A stretch of 64,000 nt of DNA. Origin: Delphinapterus leucas (Eukaryota > Chordata > Mammalia > Artiodactyla > Monodontidae). The DNA lies in NCBI RefSeq assembly GCF_002288925.2, contig NW_022098008.1, positions 7,608,036 through 7,672,035 on the forward strand. Reading direction: 5' to 3'. Shown here piece after piece: positions 10,351 to 22,640 of the stretch (its first letter is position 1; each line of letters starts with the position of its first letter). Below the pieces are notes generated by a model. It saw only the letters and a program-made list of their open reading frames with translations, did not search any database and had not been told where the DNA came from. The translations under genes and the position numbers were made by a program.

Positions 10351-12260
10351 ACTACACTGAAGAAAATAATGGACTGCAAGAGAACAATCAGTTACATTAA
10401 CAACAACATTCAAGAACAGGACTTGGAATTCTGGGCAATGCTTTAGAAACCAAAGTGGTGAGTGGATTTACTCAGAACCAAGGTGAGGAGGGCTTGGGAA
10501 CAGACCAGAGGGGAAGACAGATGCCCGGATGAGTGTTTACTCTGGAGCTATTAGAGACATCAAGGATGCCACAGAAAGAAGAGCAGGAAGAAGAAGCCAA
10601 CAATCCAAAGGCTTATTCAACAAGAATATTGCTGGGAAGCGTTTGCCCCAACTCCAGAGATGACGTTTCCAATGATGCCCACCAGAGCCCGGGAGTGCCC
10701 TCCAGGGACCATGAGAGCCTCTCTCTGTGTTCGTCATTTTCACTGTCCAGCCACTGAACAATTTCACCCAGATATCTCATATGGGAGGAGTACTGAATCA
10801 TGCCAAGTAGATTAGCCCACGGCTTCCTCTTTCCATGGAGAACCTCCAATGTCTTTCCAAACCACTGCAAACCCACTTTATGATAGGGTGACAAAGAGCC
10901 TTTTAGATAGAAATGCTCAACTATATTTTTTTCTGCTGGGAAAACAAGGGAAGAATTTGTGCCTGGTACGTAGTGTATGTGTTTCTCTAACTCACCACAT
11001 ATTACAGGTCATTTTAGTTGGGGAGCTAAACTACATTTGGAAACACATCCTGCGGCCCCACAGTGGTCCTGCAGGCATATGATGGGCCCTGACTGGGTGA
11101 CCTGCTGTCACATCAGGAGGCTCCCGAGACTTTGGAAACTCAGCCAGCATCCTATTCCTTTTCCAAAGATAGAAGAAAAGCAGAAATAATTGTTAAATAG
11201 ACAGCCAAGTAGCTCTTGCCTTTATAGATCTAAATCTGGAGGTAGGGGATGTTTGAATCTCACCAGGCAGGATAATAAGATGCATATTGTTTCCATTCCA
11301 TTGTTGAAGTTCTGTCTCTTGTTAAAATGCAATTCACCATAAGCTGGTATCTGTCACTCCTGAGTGAAATGAACGAGCCATAAATCAGTCAATGGCCTCC
11401 TTGTCTACAATGAATGTGAGTGCATGAAAGAGCTCTTTATTCATTATTATTATTAGAGCTACACATGAATAGAAGGTGCTGCTAATTCAGAATAAAAACA
11501 GACATGAGTATGTGTCAGCTTATTACAAATATATGCATGGAAAAGCTGTTTTTTTCCTCATGTTTTTAAACATATTGAGTTATGGACTACAGAGTATTCT
11601 ACAAAATATGTCAGGTTTTAAGAAGAACTGTGTTATGATATGAGGACTTTTATTTGGCACATTGACTTACATAATAGTGACCATGCGGATGGGAGTACTG
11701 AGTAGGGAAACACAATATAAATAAACATGAACAATGAGAAGAGCATAAGTATCAACATCTCTGAGAAGATTCTGACCATGTAAAACCAAACACTGAACAT
11801 CCTGATGGATCCTTCCCCTCTGTCTTCTGTCTATTCCAATGCCTACTGCATCTGTCTGGAGGGGCACCAGGTTCAATGGTCCAATCTGATGACTGACTAG
11901 ATCACTGAGAGGCTCTTGATATAGAAATATTTGTCTAAATTGATGAAAATGGACATTAAAAGGAAAGGAATTCCAATTTTCCAACTCTATAAAAATCTTA
12001 CTAGCATCAAAATCTATCAAAATTATTTTGCAATCAAAGGCCACCTTGTGATACACCTGTCAAAGGCAGACTAGAAAATGGTGGGGTGGAGCCTGTATGG
12101 GCTGGACCCCGCCCATCCCAGCTTGAAACCCTGAGCTGGACCACTGACATCTGGAATGTTCCTTTATCCTGCAACAATTTGACCTAAGGATTAAAGAGAC
12201 TGGTACAAAGTAGGCTCGCAATAAATGATGGTTATAATTTTTATTTCATGATTTACTTTT

Positions 12261-12464
12261 TTTTTTTTTTTTGCGGTACGCGGGCCTCTCACTGTTGTGG
12301 CCTCTCCCGTTGCGGAGCACAGGCTCCGGACGCACAGGCTCAGCGGCCATGGCTCATGGGCCCAGCCTCTCCGCGGCATGTGGGATCTTCCCAGACTGGG
12401 GCACGAACCCGTGTCCCCTGCATCGGCAGGTGGACTCTCAACCACTGCGCCACCAGGGAAGCCC
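12261..12464 (-). mobile_element. CHR-type SINE
   Basis: Reverse-strand copy: a T run, then GCGGTACGCGGGCCTCTCAC, finishing CACCAGGGAAGCCC. The target-site duplication TCATGATTTACTTTT (12246-12260 and 12465-12479) is perfect. It lies in the same orientation as SEMA5A. Its near-consensus sequence implies a recent insertion. Confidence 0.95.
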
Positions 12465-12947
12465 TCATGATTTACTTTTGATTTCCTTTTTAATAATTTC
12501 TATTTAGTAGAACTTCACATAATGATAACGAGTAATCAAACATGTATATATTAAAGGTGATCAGAATTTGGGAAACATAAATAAAGCCAGGCTGAGTTTT
12601 TAAAATAGCAAGCGATTCCACAAAAAAGAAAGGAGTTAATGGAAACAATATTTAGACATGACACACAGTGAGCCAGAGGTTTTCAGTTCCCTAATTTGTT
12701 GATGTCGGTTACAACGAAAACCATTTCTGTGCATATTCCTAGATTTTAGATACTCTCTTTATTGTGAACAGTTTCCCTTGTCACAGCTACATGAACATGT
12801 GCTGCAGAGGGTTCCAAAGTAAAGCTAATTTTATCTAGAGATTTATTAAGAGGGGATAATTAAACCAAAACTAAATTAAGTAAAAAGTGGTTTAAAAGCC
12901 ATTGATATACTAAAATCCTTTCCTTAAGATTTCTAGGAAAAGATTAG

Positions 12948-12988
12948 ATATATAGATAGATAAATAGATATAGATAGATGGATAGATA
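12948..12988. repeat. GATA-type microsatellite
   Basis: A short imperfect run of ATAGATAGATAAATAGATAT and related tetranucleotide units. It is followed by TG-rich and AT-rich low-complexity sequence. Confidence 0.85.
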
Positions 12989-13059
12989 TACATGTTTGTG
13001 TGTGTATGTTTTTTGTGTGTGGCATACATATGTATAGGATTGAGGTATATGTATATATG

Positions 13060-13230
13060 GCTCAATACTTCCACCTACTGGCTGTATGAACTTAGTCAAA
13101 TTACTTAACAACCTACATTCTCAGTTTCCTCCTTTTAGAATGGTGATAACAATACCCAATATGTAGTATCATTGTGAAAAGTCAAAGGCAATGCATGCCA
13201 AGTGCGTACCACTTGGTCGCTAATCATCAA
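13060..13230 (+). repeat. MIR SINE
   Basis: CTGGCTGTATGAACTTAGTC, AAATTACTTAACAACCTACA, TCTCAGTTTCCTCCTTTTAG and ATGGTGATAACAATACCC reproduce the sense MIR core in order. Confidence 0.75.
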
Positions 13231-13243
13231 AATATAGGTCACT

Positions 13244-13327
13244 ATTTATTTATATATATAAACTATCATATAAATAATAAATACATAAATTAATAATAAA
13301 CATATACAAAAATATATAAATTAATAC
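13244..13327. repeat. AT-rich low-complexity tract
   Basis: Runs of TATTTATTTATATATATAAA and ATAATAAATACATAAATTAA form a low-complexity AT tract directly after the MIR. No coding or RNA feature. Confidence 0.8.
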
Positions 13328-13619
13328 AAATGCATATGTTGGTAAACATACCATTAGTATTTACTTAACAAGTTAACTCATTAGATTTGCATTCTGTATA
13401 TCCAATTAGGGTCTGTGTTCCTTTCAGAAGATCTGGAACCAAACATGGTGGAAGGTCTGTGGTAGAGGTGGAGCCTTGCGTGCCAGCCAGAGCACCTATA
13501 TCACCAGGTACTTCCTTACCACCCACTGTGGGGCTGTCCTACTGTCCTGGGCCCCAGGTATTCCGCAACCCATGCCCTCAAGGCCATTGTAAGGCAACAA
13601 ACAAGACACAGATCAATGA

Positions 13620-13990
13620 GCCATCACAGTGAGGAGAAGACCATGGGGGCCAGGGCAGCGAGGTGAATTCGAGAATCAGAAAGGAGGGGAGCAGGGAAAG
13701 GGCAGATGCCAGGTTCGGATGGGGCTCCAGGTCAAGAGCAGGAGAGAGAGCAGCCGGAGAGAAGACCCTAAGGGTGGCCAGGAATGGAAGGAAGCTAGTG
13801 TTGGCACAGAAGGAATCAATAGGACAGGCGGCAGAAGACTGGGCCAGGCCAGCGATCCACAGAGAGGAATCTGGAATTCAAGGGCCACTGGAGAGACACT
13901 GAAGAGTTTTAAAGACAAGCTTATGACCCAAATTTCCGTGTGTGTGGTGGCAGTGTCAGGTGAAAGTGGGAGTGGGATGTGGTCCAAGCG
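13620..13990 (-). repeat. Ancient LINE (L2-like) relic, antisense, uncertain
   Basis: A purine-rich stretch ends with CACTGAAGAGTTTTAAAGAC, resembling the antisense body of an old mammalian LINE in which a TTGGAGGGTTTTGAGCAGAG motif is common. Assignment is by partial resemblance only. The open frames on both strands are not gene-like. Confidence 0.35.
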
Positions 13991-15323
13991 TGTCCTTAGT
14001 GATCACTGACATAGTAACATGAGCTTTGGAGCCCCAGGTCCTTCACTCACTGAGGCCCCGGCAGAAAGAAAGCCATTGCTAAATCATCTCAGGAGGACGA
14101 GAAACATGGCAAACATGACTCCTTCCTTCTTCAGGGGACCATAATCTGTTGAAAGTGTGTTACTTATATAGATTTGCTGGTTCAAGTAGGAGCAACTTGT
14201 ACCACAGGGACACGTTGCTGTCTCTTCCTAAATGAGAGCTGCCACCTGTACATCAGCTTGTACCCTAGGAGCCCAAACTCTCACCAAGCATCCTCCCTCT
14301 CTCAGTGTCAACAGGAGCTCCATTAACTGGCTATTGGTCCACCTGTTCTAGCTCACAGGGCCAGAGACATCCTTCTCTATCCTGCTGGCTCACTCCATTC
14401 CAAGCATCAAGCCCCTGGCAGCCTTTCCAATCTCCTGTAAGATTCGACTAAATCACACAGTCCAGGGCTCAATTAGTTATAAGTAATGTCATGACTATGT
14501 ATTTCTGAACATTTTCAAAGCTGCAAGTTTCCATTGACCATGTTTATTTTTTCTTGATTATATTTTAAATGTATAGGTTCTCTTCTTTCAGGAATTAATC
14601 ATTTAACCTGCTGAATTGTAAAACTTAAGGAGTTTTTACATTGGAATATTAACTTTAATTCAAAGATCTTAGAGATATTTTAATGCCTGTAAAATATTTT
14701 TAAAGACTAAGAGGAAAACATGCAAGATTTAATTGAAAGAAAATACTGGGCTACAACATTGTGCAGTTAGAATAAGTAAACTCGTATGATGGCTTGGTCT
14801 TCGTCTCCTGAGCTGATCAGGGCCAGGGCAAGAAAGAAGACAAAAACACAGAGATTATACCATCCAATGTTCAGCAGTGAATGAAAAAATGTGAGAGGCC
14901 ATTGACTGAGGGAAAACAAGAAGTTTAATACAATAATATGGAGACAAATTTACTGAAACACAGAGAACTGAGTATCTTATAAACAGGATGACAATATGAT
15001 TTATGCTCCAAACTGGAAATCTTTTGAGAGGGAAAAGGAGTAATGTTAATCATGCCAGGTGTCAGGAGTGATCCAGGACTGTCACCAGGAAACAGCTATG
15101 ATGTCTAGACAATGAACATCAAAACATTTTCGTGAGTGGTTATATAAGTACTAGTAAATTTCTATATAGCATATTGTGCTCTCTATAATGGGGCATATCT
15201 TCTTTGTGTGGATCTGTTTTTTTTTACGCAGGTCTCCATATGCCTTAGTGTATACAGTTGGTGCCTCTGGTGTCATAATATCTTGATGGGGGAAGGAAGA
15301 GTGGGATTTATCCATTCTCTTTT

Positions 15324-15660
15324 ATTTTTATAAATTTATTTATTAAATTTATTTATTTTTGGCTGCATTGGGTCTTCGTTGCTGCACGTGGGCTTTCTCT
15401 AGTTGTGGTGAGCCGGGGCTACTCTTCACTGCGGTGCACGGGCCTCTCATTGTAGTGGTTTCTCTTGTTGCAGAGCATGGGCTCTAGGCATGTGGGCTTC
15501 AGTAGTTGTGGCTCATGGGCTCTAGAGCACAGGCTCAGTAGCTGTGGCACATGGGCCCAGTTGCTCCACGGCATGTGGGATCTTCCCAGACCAGGGTTCA
15601 AACCCGCGTCCCCTGCACTGTCAGGTGGATTCTTAACCACTGCACCACCAGGGAAGCCCC
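15324..15660 (-). mobile_element. Full-length CHR-type SINE, antisense
   Basis: The long form: AAAT-type tail (plus-strand AAATTTATTTATTAAATTT), GGGTCTTCGTTGCTGCACGT, then GGGCTTTCTCTAGTTGTGG, through to CACCACCAGGGAAGCCCC. The target-site duplication ATCCATTCTCTTTT is exact (15310-15323 and 15661-15674). It lies at the edge of, or inside, the LTR that follows. Confidence 0.93.
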
Positions 15661-15674
15661 ATCCATTCTCTTTT

Positions 15675-16330
15675 GAAATGTGTAAATTGGAAGTCCAAAT
15701 TGCAACTGAGCAGGACCCTTCCCAGGACAAACGCCCCACCCCCGCTGTCCTCTGCCTGCCTCTTGTCTGTAAAAAAAAAAAAAAATTTGGCCAAAGAATA
15801 AATTTAATCAGAGAAATGGGAAAATACAGAAGCAAAGGAAAACAGTCAAGCAAGACAAAATAATAATCGTTTAGCCATTAAACAAAGTCAAGGACCTTTA
15901 TTTCCTCCTCAAGGACTATAGATGATATTCTGAGCCATGTCCTTTGAGCTGTTTTGCAGATACTGAAACGGCCACCAGGTGGGAGAAGTTAACTGTACGC
16001 TGCCCACAAGCACAGAGACCCCAGACTGGGTGGAACCAGAAGGTCAGTGATGTTGACTCCTGGCTACCTCACCACCACTCAATCTGAAAAAGATCCACGA
16101 GTTGATCACGTACCTTGCAACTCTCTCCTCAGCACGTGGCCCCTTCCTCATTTCCCTGTTTAATCTTTGAGCAAAACCTGGGGAGTGGGAGTTGGTTCCT
16201 GGGGACATGAGTCCACCTTCTCCCCAGAATGGCTGGCTTCCTCAATAAAGTCATCTTTCCCTTTACCTAACACTTGTCTCTCAGTATTGGATTCTTGAGG
16301 AACATGCAGCCGAACCTGAGTTCGGTGACA
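15675..16330 (+). mobile_element. ERV1-like solo LTR (copy A)
   Basis: The sequence ends with a polyadenylation-like block CTGGCTTCCTCAATAAAGTC, then CTAACACTTGTCTCTCAGTA and CCGAACCTGAGTTCGGTGAC A, the layout of the R-U5 end of a gammaretrovirus-like LTR. It aligns along its length with copies near 59-61 kb (shared block ACTGGGTGGAACCAGAAG versus ACTGGTTGGAACCAGAAG). The upstream limit is not certain because the SINE at 15324-15660 lies at or inside it. I see no internal viral genes. Antisense to SEMA5A. Confidence 0.65.
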
Positions 16331-17897
16331 AAATGACTTATTGGCCAGTATAGAGCCTTCATCACAACACTAAAGGGATTCTGTGGCTGCTCAAGCTTCA
16401 GGAACTCAGCACTCAATGACCAGGACAGAACACACTATTTTCAAAGAGCACAACAAGAATTGATTCCTTCCTGTCACCTACCAGATGTTTGTGTCCATAA
16501 AGGGCTGTGTTAAATAACCCCACAGGCTCTTCTTCTTTGGGTTTAATAACCCCAGCTCATTCCATCTCCTTTTGCAAGTTTTCACCAATCAAGAAGCACC
16601 GGCCACTATTTCCAAAGTCCCTGGATCCCGCTTCCATGGCAACTTGTGCATAAAAATGTGGACATCAGGAGAGAGACGGAGGCAGCTTATGGTGGCGGTA
16701 TTTCCTAAGATGTTGACTAAACAAAGGGGAGGCCAGAAGTCCACAGAGGGGTAAGGATCTGTCTTCAAATCCTAGCTCGTGCATGCTTCAGCATGTAACC
16801 CTGGTTCAGATAACACCTATATGGAGACTCCCAACCACCTGGTAAGTTGTAAAGAGCCACTGTGACTCCCCCTTGCACCTGGAGTAACAACTGGATGTAC
16901 CAGAGGCTCCAGCAGGTGCACGGACAGGCAAATGGTATGTAAGGAGGCCATTTATTTAAACTCTTTTCTGACCCTATAAAGATCATCAGACTTGGTTTAC
17001 AACACTCTTTCCAAAGGGTGTTTACATCCATCCCACACAAGACAGACAATCTGCCCAACGCCCTCTGATAGGTTGGATCAAGCCTGAAAATTAGAAAAGG
17101 GCAGCTCGTCATGCTGGGTCTCATGTCACACAACTTTGCTCCCATGCTCTAAGTCCACGTGTCATCACCTTCACAAGTTGAAACTTCACGAGTCAGCTGT
17201 CAGCTGTTAGCCTTTCAGCTGCAGTACTGAACAGAGCCCACTGTTCACAAGGACAGCCCTCTGAAAGCATCTCCCCAGGTGCTGTCTGGTAAAGTACAAA
17301 ACTAGGCTGCTGACTACACAATCGTGATTTTTGTTCTGGGTTTTACCTAGCTTCTTTTCCTTGGTAAACACTACAGATTTCCTAAACAAGTACACTTCAT
17401 TCCCAGGCCCCTCTTGTCTTTATTTTGCTTATCTGGGAACTGCCTGCATTTATGAATTTCCTGCTTTAGCAAATCTGGTCTGTCCAGGGAGAGCCTAGTG
17501 CAGACTGTTCACACCTTCAGGGACTGCACTGTGTAGACTGCCACAAAGTGATCTCACTGTCCCCAGGATGGAGCCCAACAGGGTCACCCCAGCCTGGCCA
17601 TGTCTGGACCCCCAAGAAGTGGTGTCTGCGCCCAGGGAGAAGCAGGGAGCTCCACAAAGCACCTGTCTTCATGATAAGCAGAAACTATTTTTCCTTGAGT
17701 TAAGCACAGAAGGATTTTTCTCCCTCCAAGTAAGTTATCTTTAATCACTAGGTTAATCATTGTATTTTAAAGACCTCAAAGAGTCTATTTAATGTGTGGG
17801 TAACATCAATAGAGTTATTTCAAACCAGCAGAATTTGAGATTGTTACAGAGTTTTCTTAACTGGAAACATAATAGCTCATTAAAAATGATACAATGG

Positions 17898-18108
17898 GGC
17901 TTCCCTGGTGGCACAGTGGTTGAGAGTCCGCCTGCCGATGGAGGGGACGCGGGTTCGTGCCCCGGTCCGGGAAGATCCCGCATGCCGCGGAGCGGCTGGG
18001 CCCGTGAGCCATGGCCGCTGAGCCTGCGCGCCCGAAGCCTGTGTTCTACAACGGGAGAGGCCACGGCAGTGAAGGCCCGCGTACCTCAAAAAAAAAAATA
18101 AAATAAAA
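17898..18108 (+). mobile_element. CHR-type SINE
   Basis: Head GGCTTCCCTGGTGGCACAGT and body as in the other young copies, ending GTACCTC with an A-rich tail. The duplication GATACAATGG is found at 17888-17897 and 18109-18118. Antisense to SEMA5A. Confidence 0.94.
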
Positions 18109-18944
18109 GATACAATGGATTTCAAGTGTGTTTTCCTCCAGGTGGAGGTCAAGCCTGGAATCTCAGAGAATGGGAGGAAGCAGCAGAGTTCTGTGGAGAA
18201 AACCCAAGAGAGAGACAAAAGCTGCCTCCAGGGAAGGAAAATAAGCAGGTTGCTGCCTGCCAGTGAGATTAGGCCCCCAAAGATGTCCATGCTAAAAGCT
18301 CACTGACAGATTCCTTTTTCCAAGTTCCTATCGAGGTTTTAGTCCATGTGCAAGCAAGCAGTTCCCCCAGAACCCACAAATTCAATCTGTACAATGCTAA
18401 TTTGCAGATGTATTTTTTTTTCCCTTTTCATGGGTTGACTGTTTCCCCGATTTGATTGCCAGTTTCTTGAAGGCAAGTTTTACAGCTTCTCTATTTTAAG
18501 CATAGACCATTAAACATGTATTACCCTGCTTTACCATAATCATTTAATAAGGGTTATTAACAATTAGTATTTTAATGCGTTAAGGCTGTTAAGGTACTTC
18601 TCTAAACACATAAGTTTGTTTGAAGAGCGATTTTGGCACAGGGGAAAAAATCCGATTTTGAAACTTATAGTCGTGACCGAAAATATAACTCAATGTTTCA
18701 AGTTCCTCCAGAACACTATCCAATTAATCATACTGTCTTTGATAACTAACTGAATACATAATGGTTGAAAATGGGAGTCCAAATGAGAATGGCCAAAGAA
18801 GATTCTTTAAATGTTTGGACCCGCATCAGTTTCAAACATACAAATCTATATTTTTAAAGTTCTGGGTTGCAACTAATATGACACATTCCCTTTGTTAACA
18901 ACAAAATTCATATTTCTGCTACTTATGAAATGTGCCTATCTCCT

Positions 18945-19380
18945 AGTCATTCAACAAATATTGATGGAGCCTCAACTGTGTTTCAGGCACTATATGAAAT
19001 GCTGACCACACAAAAATGGATCCCACCTAATCCCTGCCCTCAAGGAATTCAGAAACTCATGGGTGGGGAAAACAAAGATGTAAACTACTCATCTATTAGT
19101 TCATTTATTCAAAAATGATGTATTGGGTGTTTACTATGTGTCCAGCACTGTTGAAAGTATATGGGATCCATCAGTGACCAACAAGTAAGCCTGGCCGTTA
19201 GGGAACATTCATTCTAGTGGAGGAAAGGAGACAAGTACTAAAAGCATAACACTAAGGATAAAAGTCTAACGTGGCTAAGGGGAATCAAGAGGGCTAGATG
19301 GAGGAGCGGGTCGTTTCAAATAAGGTGGTCAGGGGCGAGGTCCCGTTGAGAAGCGGCATTTGAGCAAAGACAACGGAGCT
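18945..19380 (-). repeat. Ancient LINE (L2-like) 3' ends, antisense, two pieces
   Basis: TCATTCAACAAATATTGATG with TTTCAGGCACTATATGAAAT, and again TCATTTATTCAAAAATGATG with ACTATGTGTCCAGCACTGTT, reproduce the antisense 3' end of L2-type LINEs twice. The second piece continues CATTCTAGTGGAGGAAAGGA to about 19380. Family naming is tentative. Confidence 0.55.
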
Positions 19381-19435
19381 AAACCCACTGGCCAGCTGGA
19401 TTGCCTGGGGCTGAGAGCTCTCCAGATACAACAGG

Positions 19436-19640
19436 GACCAGCAAACTATAGCCCTCAGGCAGATCCTGCCTGCTGGCTATGAATAAAGTTGTATGTGCAC
19501 GCAGCATGCGTGTATGCATTGGTGATGTCTGCCTTCATGCTACGATGGCAGAATTGAAAAGCTGCAACAGAGACCATACGGATCCAAAGTCTAAAATATT
19601 CGCTCTCGGGCCCTTTATAGAAAACGTCTTCTAATCCCTG
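19436..19640 (+). mobile_element. hAT-family DNA transposon relic
   Basis: ACCAGCAAACTATAGCCCTC, GAATAAAGTTGTATGTGCAC, GGCAGAATTGAAAAGCTGCA and ACAGAGACCATACGGATCCA reproduce, in order, the landmarks of a non-autonomous hAT element common in mammals (GGTCAGCAAACTATGGCCC to ATGGCCCGCAAAGCC). The subfamily is not assigned. No transposase is present. Confidence 0.65.
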
Positions 19641-21072
19641 GAAGAGAGGAGGGAGCCAGTGGCAATGCATGTAAGAGGTTAAAGCAGAAGCAAGGGTGGG
19701 TAGGAGAGAGCACAGGGAAGCATCGGGGGATGGCCAGCACTGCCTCAGCTTTCTCTGCAGGTGAAATGGGGACGCGAGCGGGGTTGGAGCAGGACAGGGG
19801 CCACGTGCTCCAGTATGGTGGGGTGAAGACAGCCATGCACAACGCCCATCAAGAAGGGATGAAAGGGACCCACTGAGTCTTGGGGAAACTGCAACTTCAA
19901 CTGAAGCTACTACGGAGGAGCAGGAATTACGGATGAGGCAAAACTCAAGGGAAGAAAGAACAGCATAAACAGCACGTGGGAAGGAGCATGGTGAGGAAAG
20001 CACAGTGCAGCCAGGGAAATGCGCACTCCGCCTTAAAGGATGCTGAGAGGGCACGTGGGCAAAGGAGCAGTGGAGTCAGATCACACAGGCTGGGAAAGAG
20101 AAAACCCGATGAAGGTGTCATAGCCAGCCCTGCTCTCCTCTCCATGTCAGCCCTTGCTGACAGCCGATGGCACGGCCACCACCTGGGTCTTGCTGCACTG
20201 GTGCAGGGGCACAGGCGGGACACCCACTCATTGGTGGACAGCTGTAATGGTGGTGGTATCATAAGACAATGCACCTGGAACTCTGGTATTAGATCCAAGG
20301 CACTGAGCTTGCTCAGGGCAGGTTGTTGGAACGCTGCCAACCAATTTATGCTGGGTCTCTGGGAGGTGTGGCGGGAAGATTAGAGGCTTGGTAGGTCCTT
20401 ACTCAGGGCTCTCTGTATCCTGGCAGGACGTCACCCTGGACAGCCTGATGTCACCACTTGCCTGAAGAGTAGCCCTGAAGCAAAGGAGGTCCCCAGAGGC
20501 TTGGGTCCCTGAAGGGTCATGACTTGCCATGTTTGTCTACATGTTCTGACATTCTGAAGAGCATCCTTTGTGCCGTGTGCTTCTCTTTCTCTGGAGGGTC
20601 ACAGTGCTGATTTTTGCCAAGCCTTCACTGCAGCCCTTTGAGGCAGTAATTCAGACACAGAATGAGGGGGATGAAATCCACTTTAGAATGCTGCCTAAGA
20701 GAGAGGCACCCCTTCCCCAGAGATCACGAGGTGGAGGAGGGATGCACAGTGGATAAGGCTACAGTTTAAGTGGATGGACTGTCCACCCCAGTGCTCTGGA
20801 GCATGGAAGGAGGAAACGGGTGCAGTCCGGCTCTGCCCTGGACGAAGACAACAATCCCTTGAGCCCTACCTGATGACTTCTGATGCTTTTTATTGGGAAC
20901 AAGAAGGGAACACTGTCTGTCGAGAACAAGGAGAACACAGCTGAGCCCAGGAGACTGAGTGCGGCCAGAGGATTCACCCACAACACAGAAAGAGATGTAA
21001 CAGTGTCATTGGAAAATAAGACACAGAAGTTTAAGATTTCAACATTTGAGCGTTTCCTGATTAGGGCACTAT

Positions 21073-21470
21073 TGCGGGTTGCATTGTATCCCCCCAAATA
21101 TATGTTGGTACCTATAAATGTGACCTTGTTTGGAAGTAGGGTCATGGCAGATATAATTAGTAAAGATGAGGTCATACTGGGATAAGGGGGGCCCTAATCC
21201 CATAGGACCCATATGAGGACACAGAGCCACAGGAAGTAGACCGTGTGAACAGAGGGAAAGACTGGAGTGTTGCTGCCACAAGCCAAGGGATGCTGAGGGC
21301 GGTGGAGCTACAAGAGGTGAGGAAGGGCCCTCCCCTGGAGTCTTCAAAGAAAGCACGGGCGGCCGACACCTTGATCTTGGACTTCTCGCCTCCAGAATTC
21401 TGAGAGAACACATTTCTGTTTTAAGCTACCCAGTTTGTGGCACTTCGTGGCAGCAACCCTAGGAAACAAA
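21073..21470 (+). mobile_element. MaLR solo LTR, MLT1-like
   Basis: TGTGACCTTGTTTGGAAGTA, AAAGATGAGGTCATACTGGG, GCCGACACCTTGATCTTGGA, CTCGCCTCCAGAATTCTGAG and AGCAACCCTAGGAAACAAAC follow the order of the MLT1-type LTR. A solo LTR without internal sequence, antisense to SEMA5A. Confidence 0.75.
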
Positions 21471-22439
21471 CAAAACAAACAGCCAGCGTCCAAAATGTCG
21501 CTGAAGGCATGGCTTGAGGAAGTGAAGTTGGTTGGTGCCTAGCTGCTGGCTGAGGAGGGAGATGCCTGGCACAGGGCTGGCAGAGGCGAGCAAGAAACGC
21601 TAGCGACCGCTGTACCGCTCATGCCATGAGCTTGCCCCGTACGAGTTAATTAACCCTCCCTGTACAGGCAACTTATCCTATACACAATTTAATCACAGCA
21701 GGGAAGCTGAAAACAAAAATTCTGCTGACCACGGTTCACAGGTGCTATCCCCCACACCTCCCCTGCGGAGAAAGTTCTCTTTCGTCAACAGAGAAATGTT
21801 GGCAGAAAACTGGTAAATGTCCAAACCAAAGACAGGAGCTCTGCTTATCATAACCTGTAAGCAGCTGTTAGCTGAGTGATGGCCTCCCGGGGACCCTGAG
21901 CCCTGTAAACACCTGGAGGTACTGAGGATTGTGTAGTAGGTGAAGGTGTCTGGGGGACCTGGACGTGGCAGCAGCAGGACACGGCAGTCAGGAGAGTCCA
22001 GCCCAGAGGGGCAGCAGGGGGCACAGTGGGGAAAGCACAGAGGAGGCTTGTCAGTGTCAGGAAAGATGGGAAACAAGAGGCTGGTAGGTGTCAGTAATCA
22101 GGAACCACAGCCCAAAATGTTCCTCCACGAACTCAGCCAACAGACGTTTACTCACTGCCACTATGCATCCGATGTCGTATCAGACTTTGGGGAGTTCACA
22201 GTAATTACGTCTATGTATCGAGTACCTGCTGCATGCCACCAATATTCGTCATATCTTCATGGTCTGATTTTTTATCTCACAACCGCCAGGTCCGGTGGCA
22301 AGTTATTTCCAGCTTGCAAGCGAGGAAACCGAGAATTGAGACAAATCAGCATCCTGAAGGGTGAGCGCTGATTCGCCGGCAGGACTTTCCACCTCCAAAG
22401 CCTCCATCCCCTACCTTCTTATACGACCACTGAGCCCAC

Positions 22440-22640
22440 GAAAAGACAGTGACCTCTGCCCAGATAACCTTGTAAGTTAATAGGTGTTTGCTACCCTTCT
22501 CTCTATCTCCTGCTCTTGACCTGGGATGGAGGGCTGCCCTTCCCCAGCTCCTGGGGCCTGGGCTCTGGGATCTGCAAGTAATAAACCTTGTGACTGTACT
22601 TTCTTTGCGTGAGTGTATTGAAACCGCACCTTCAATCAAA
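22440..22640 (+). mobile_element. Possible retroviral-type LTR end
   Basis: GCAAGTAATAAACCTTGTGA preceded by a C-rich stretch resembles the AATAAA region of a mammalian LTR. Limits and family are not clear, and I report it only as a candidate. Confidence 0.3.

Noticed and set aside
19455..20383. Overlapping long open frames on both strands
   Set aside because: They overlap a hAT relic and GC-richer repeat-like sequence and encode no recognisable protein.
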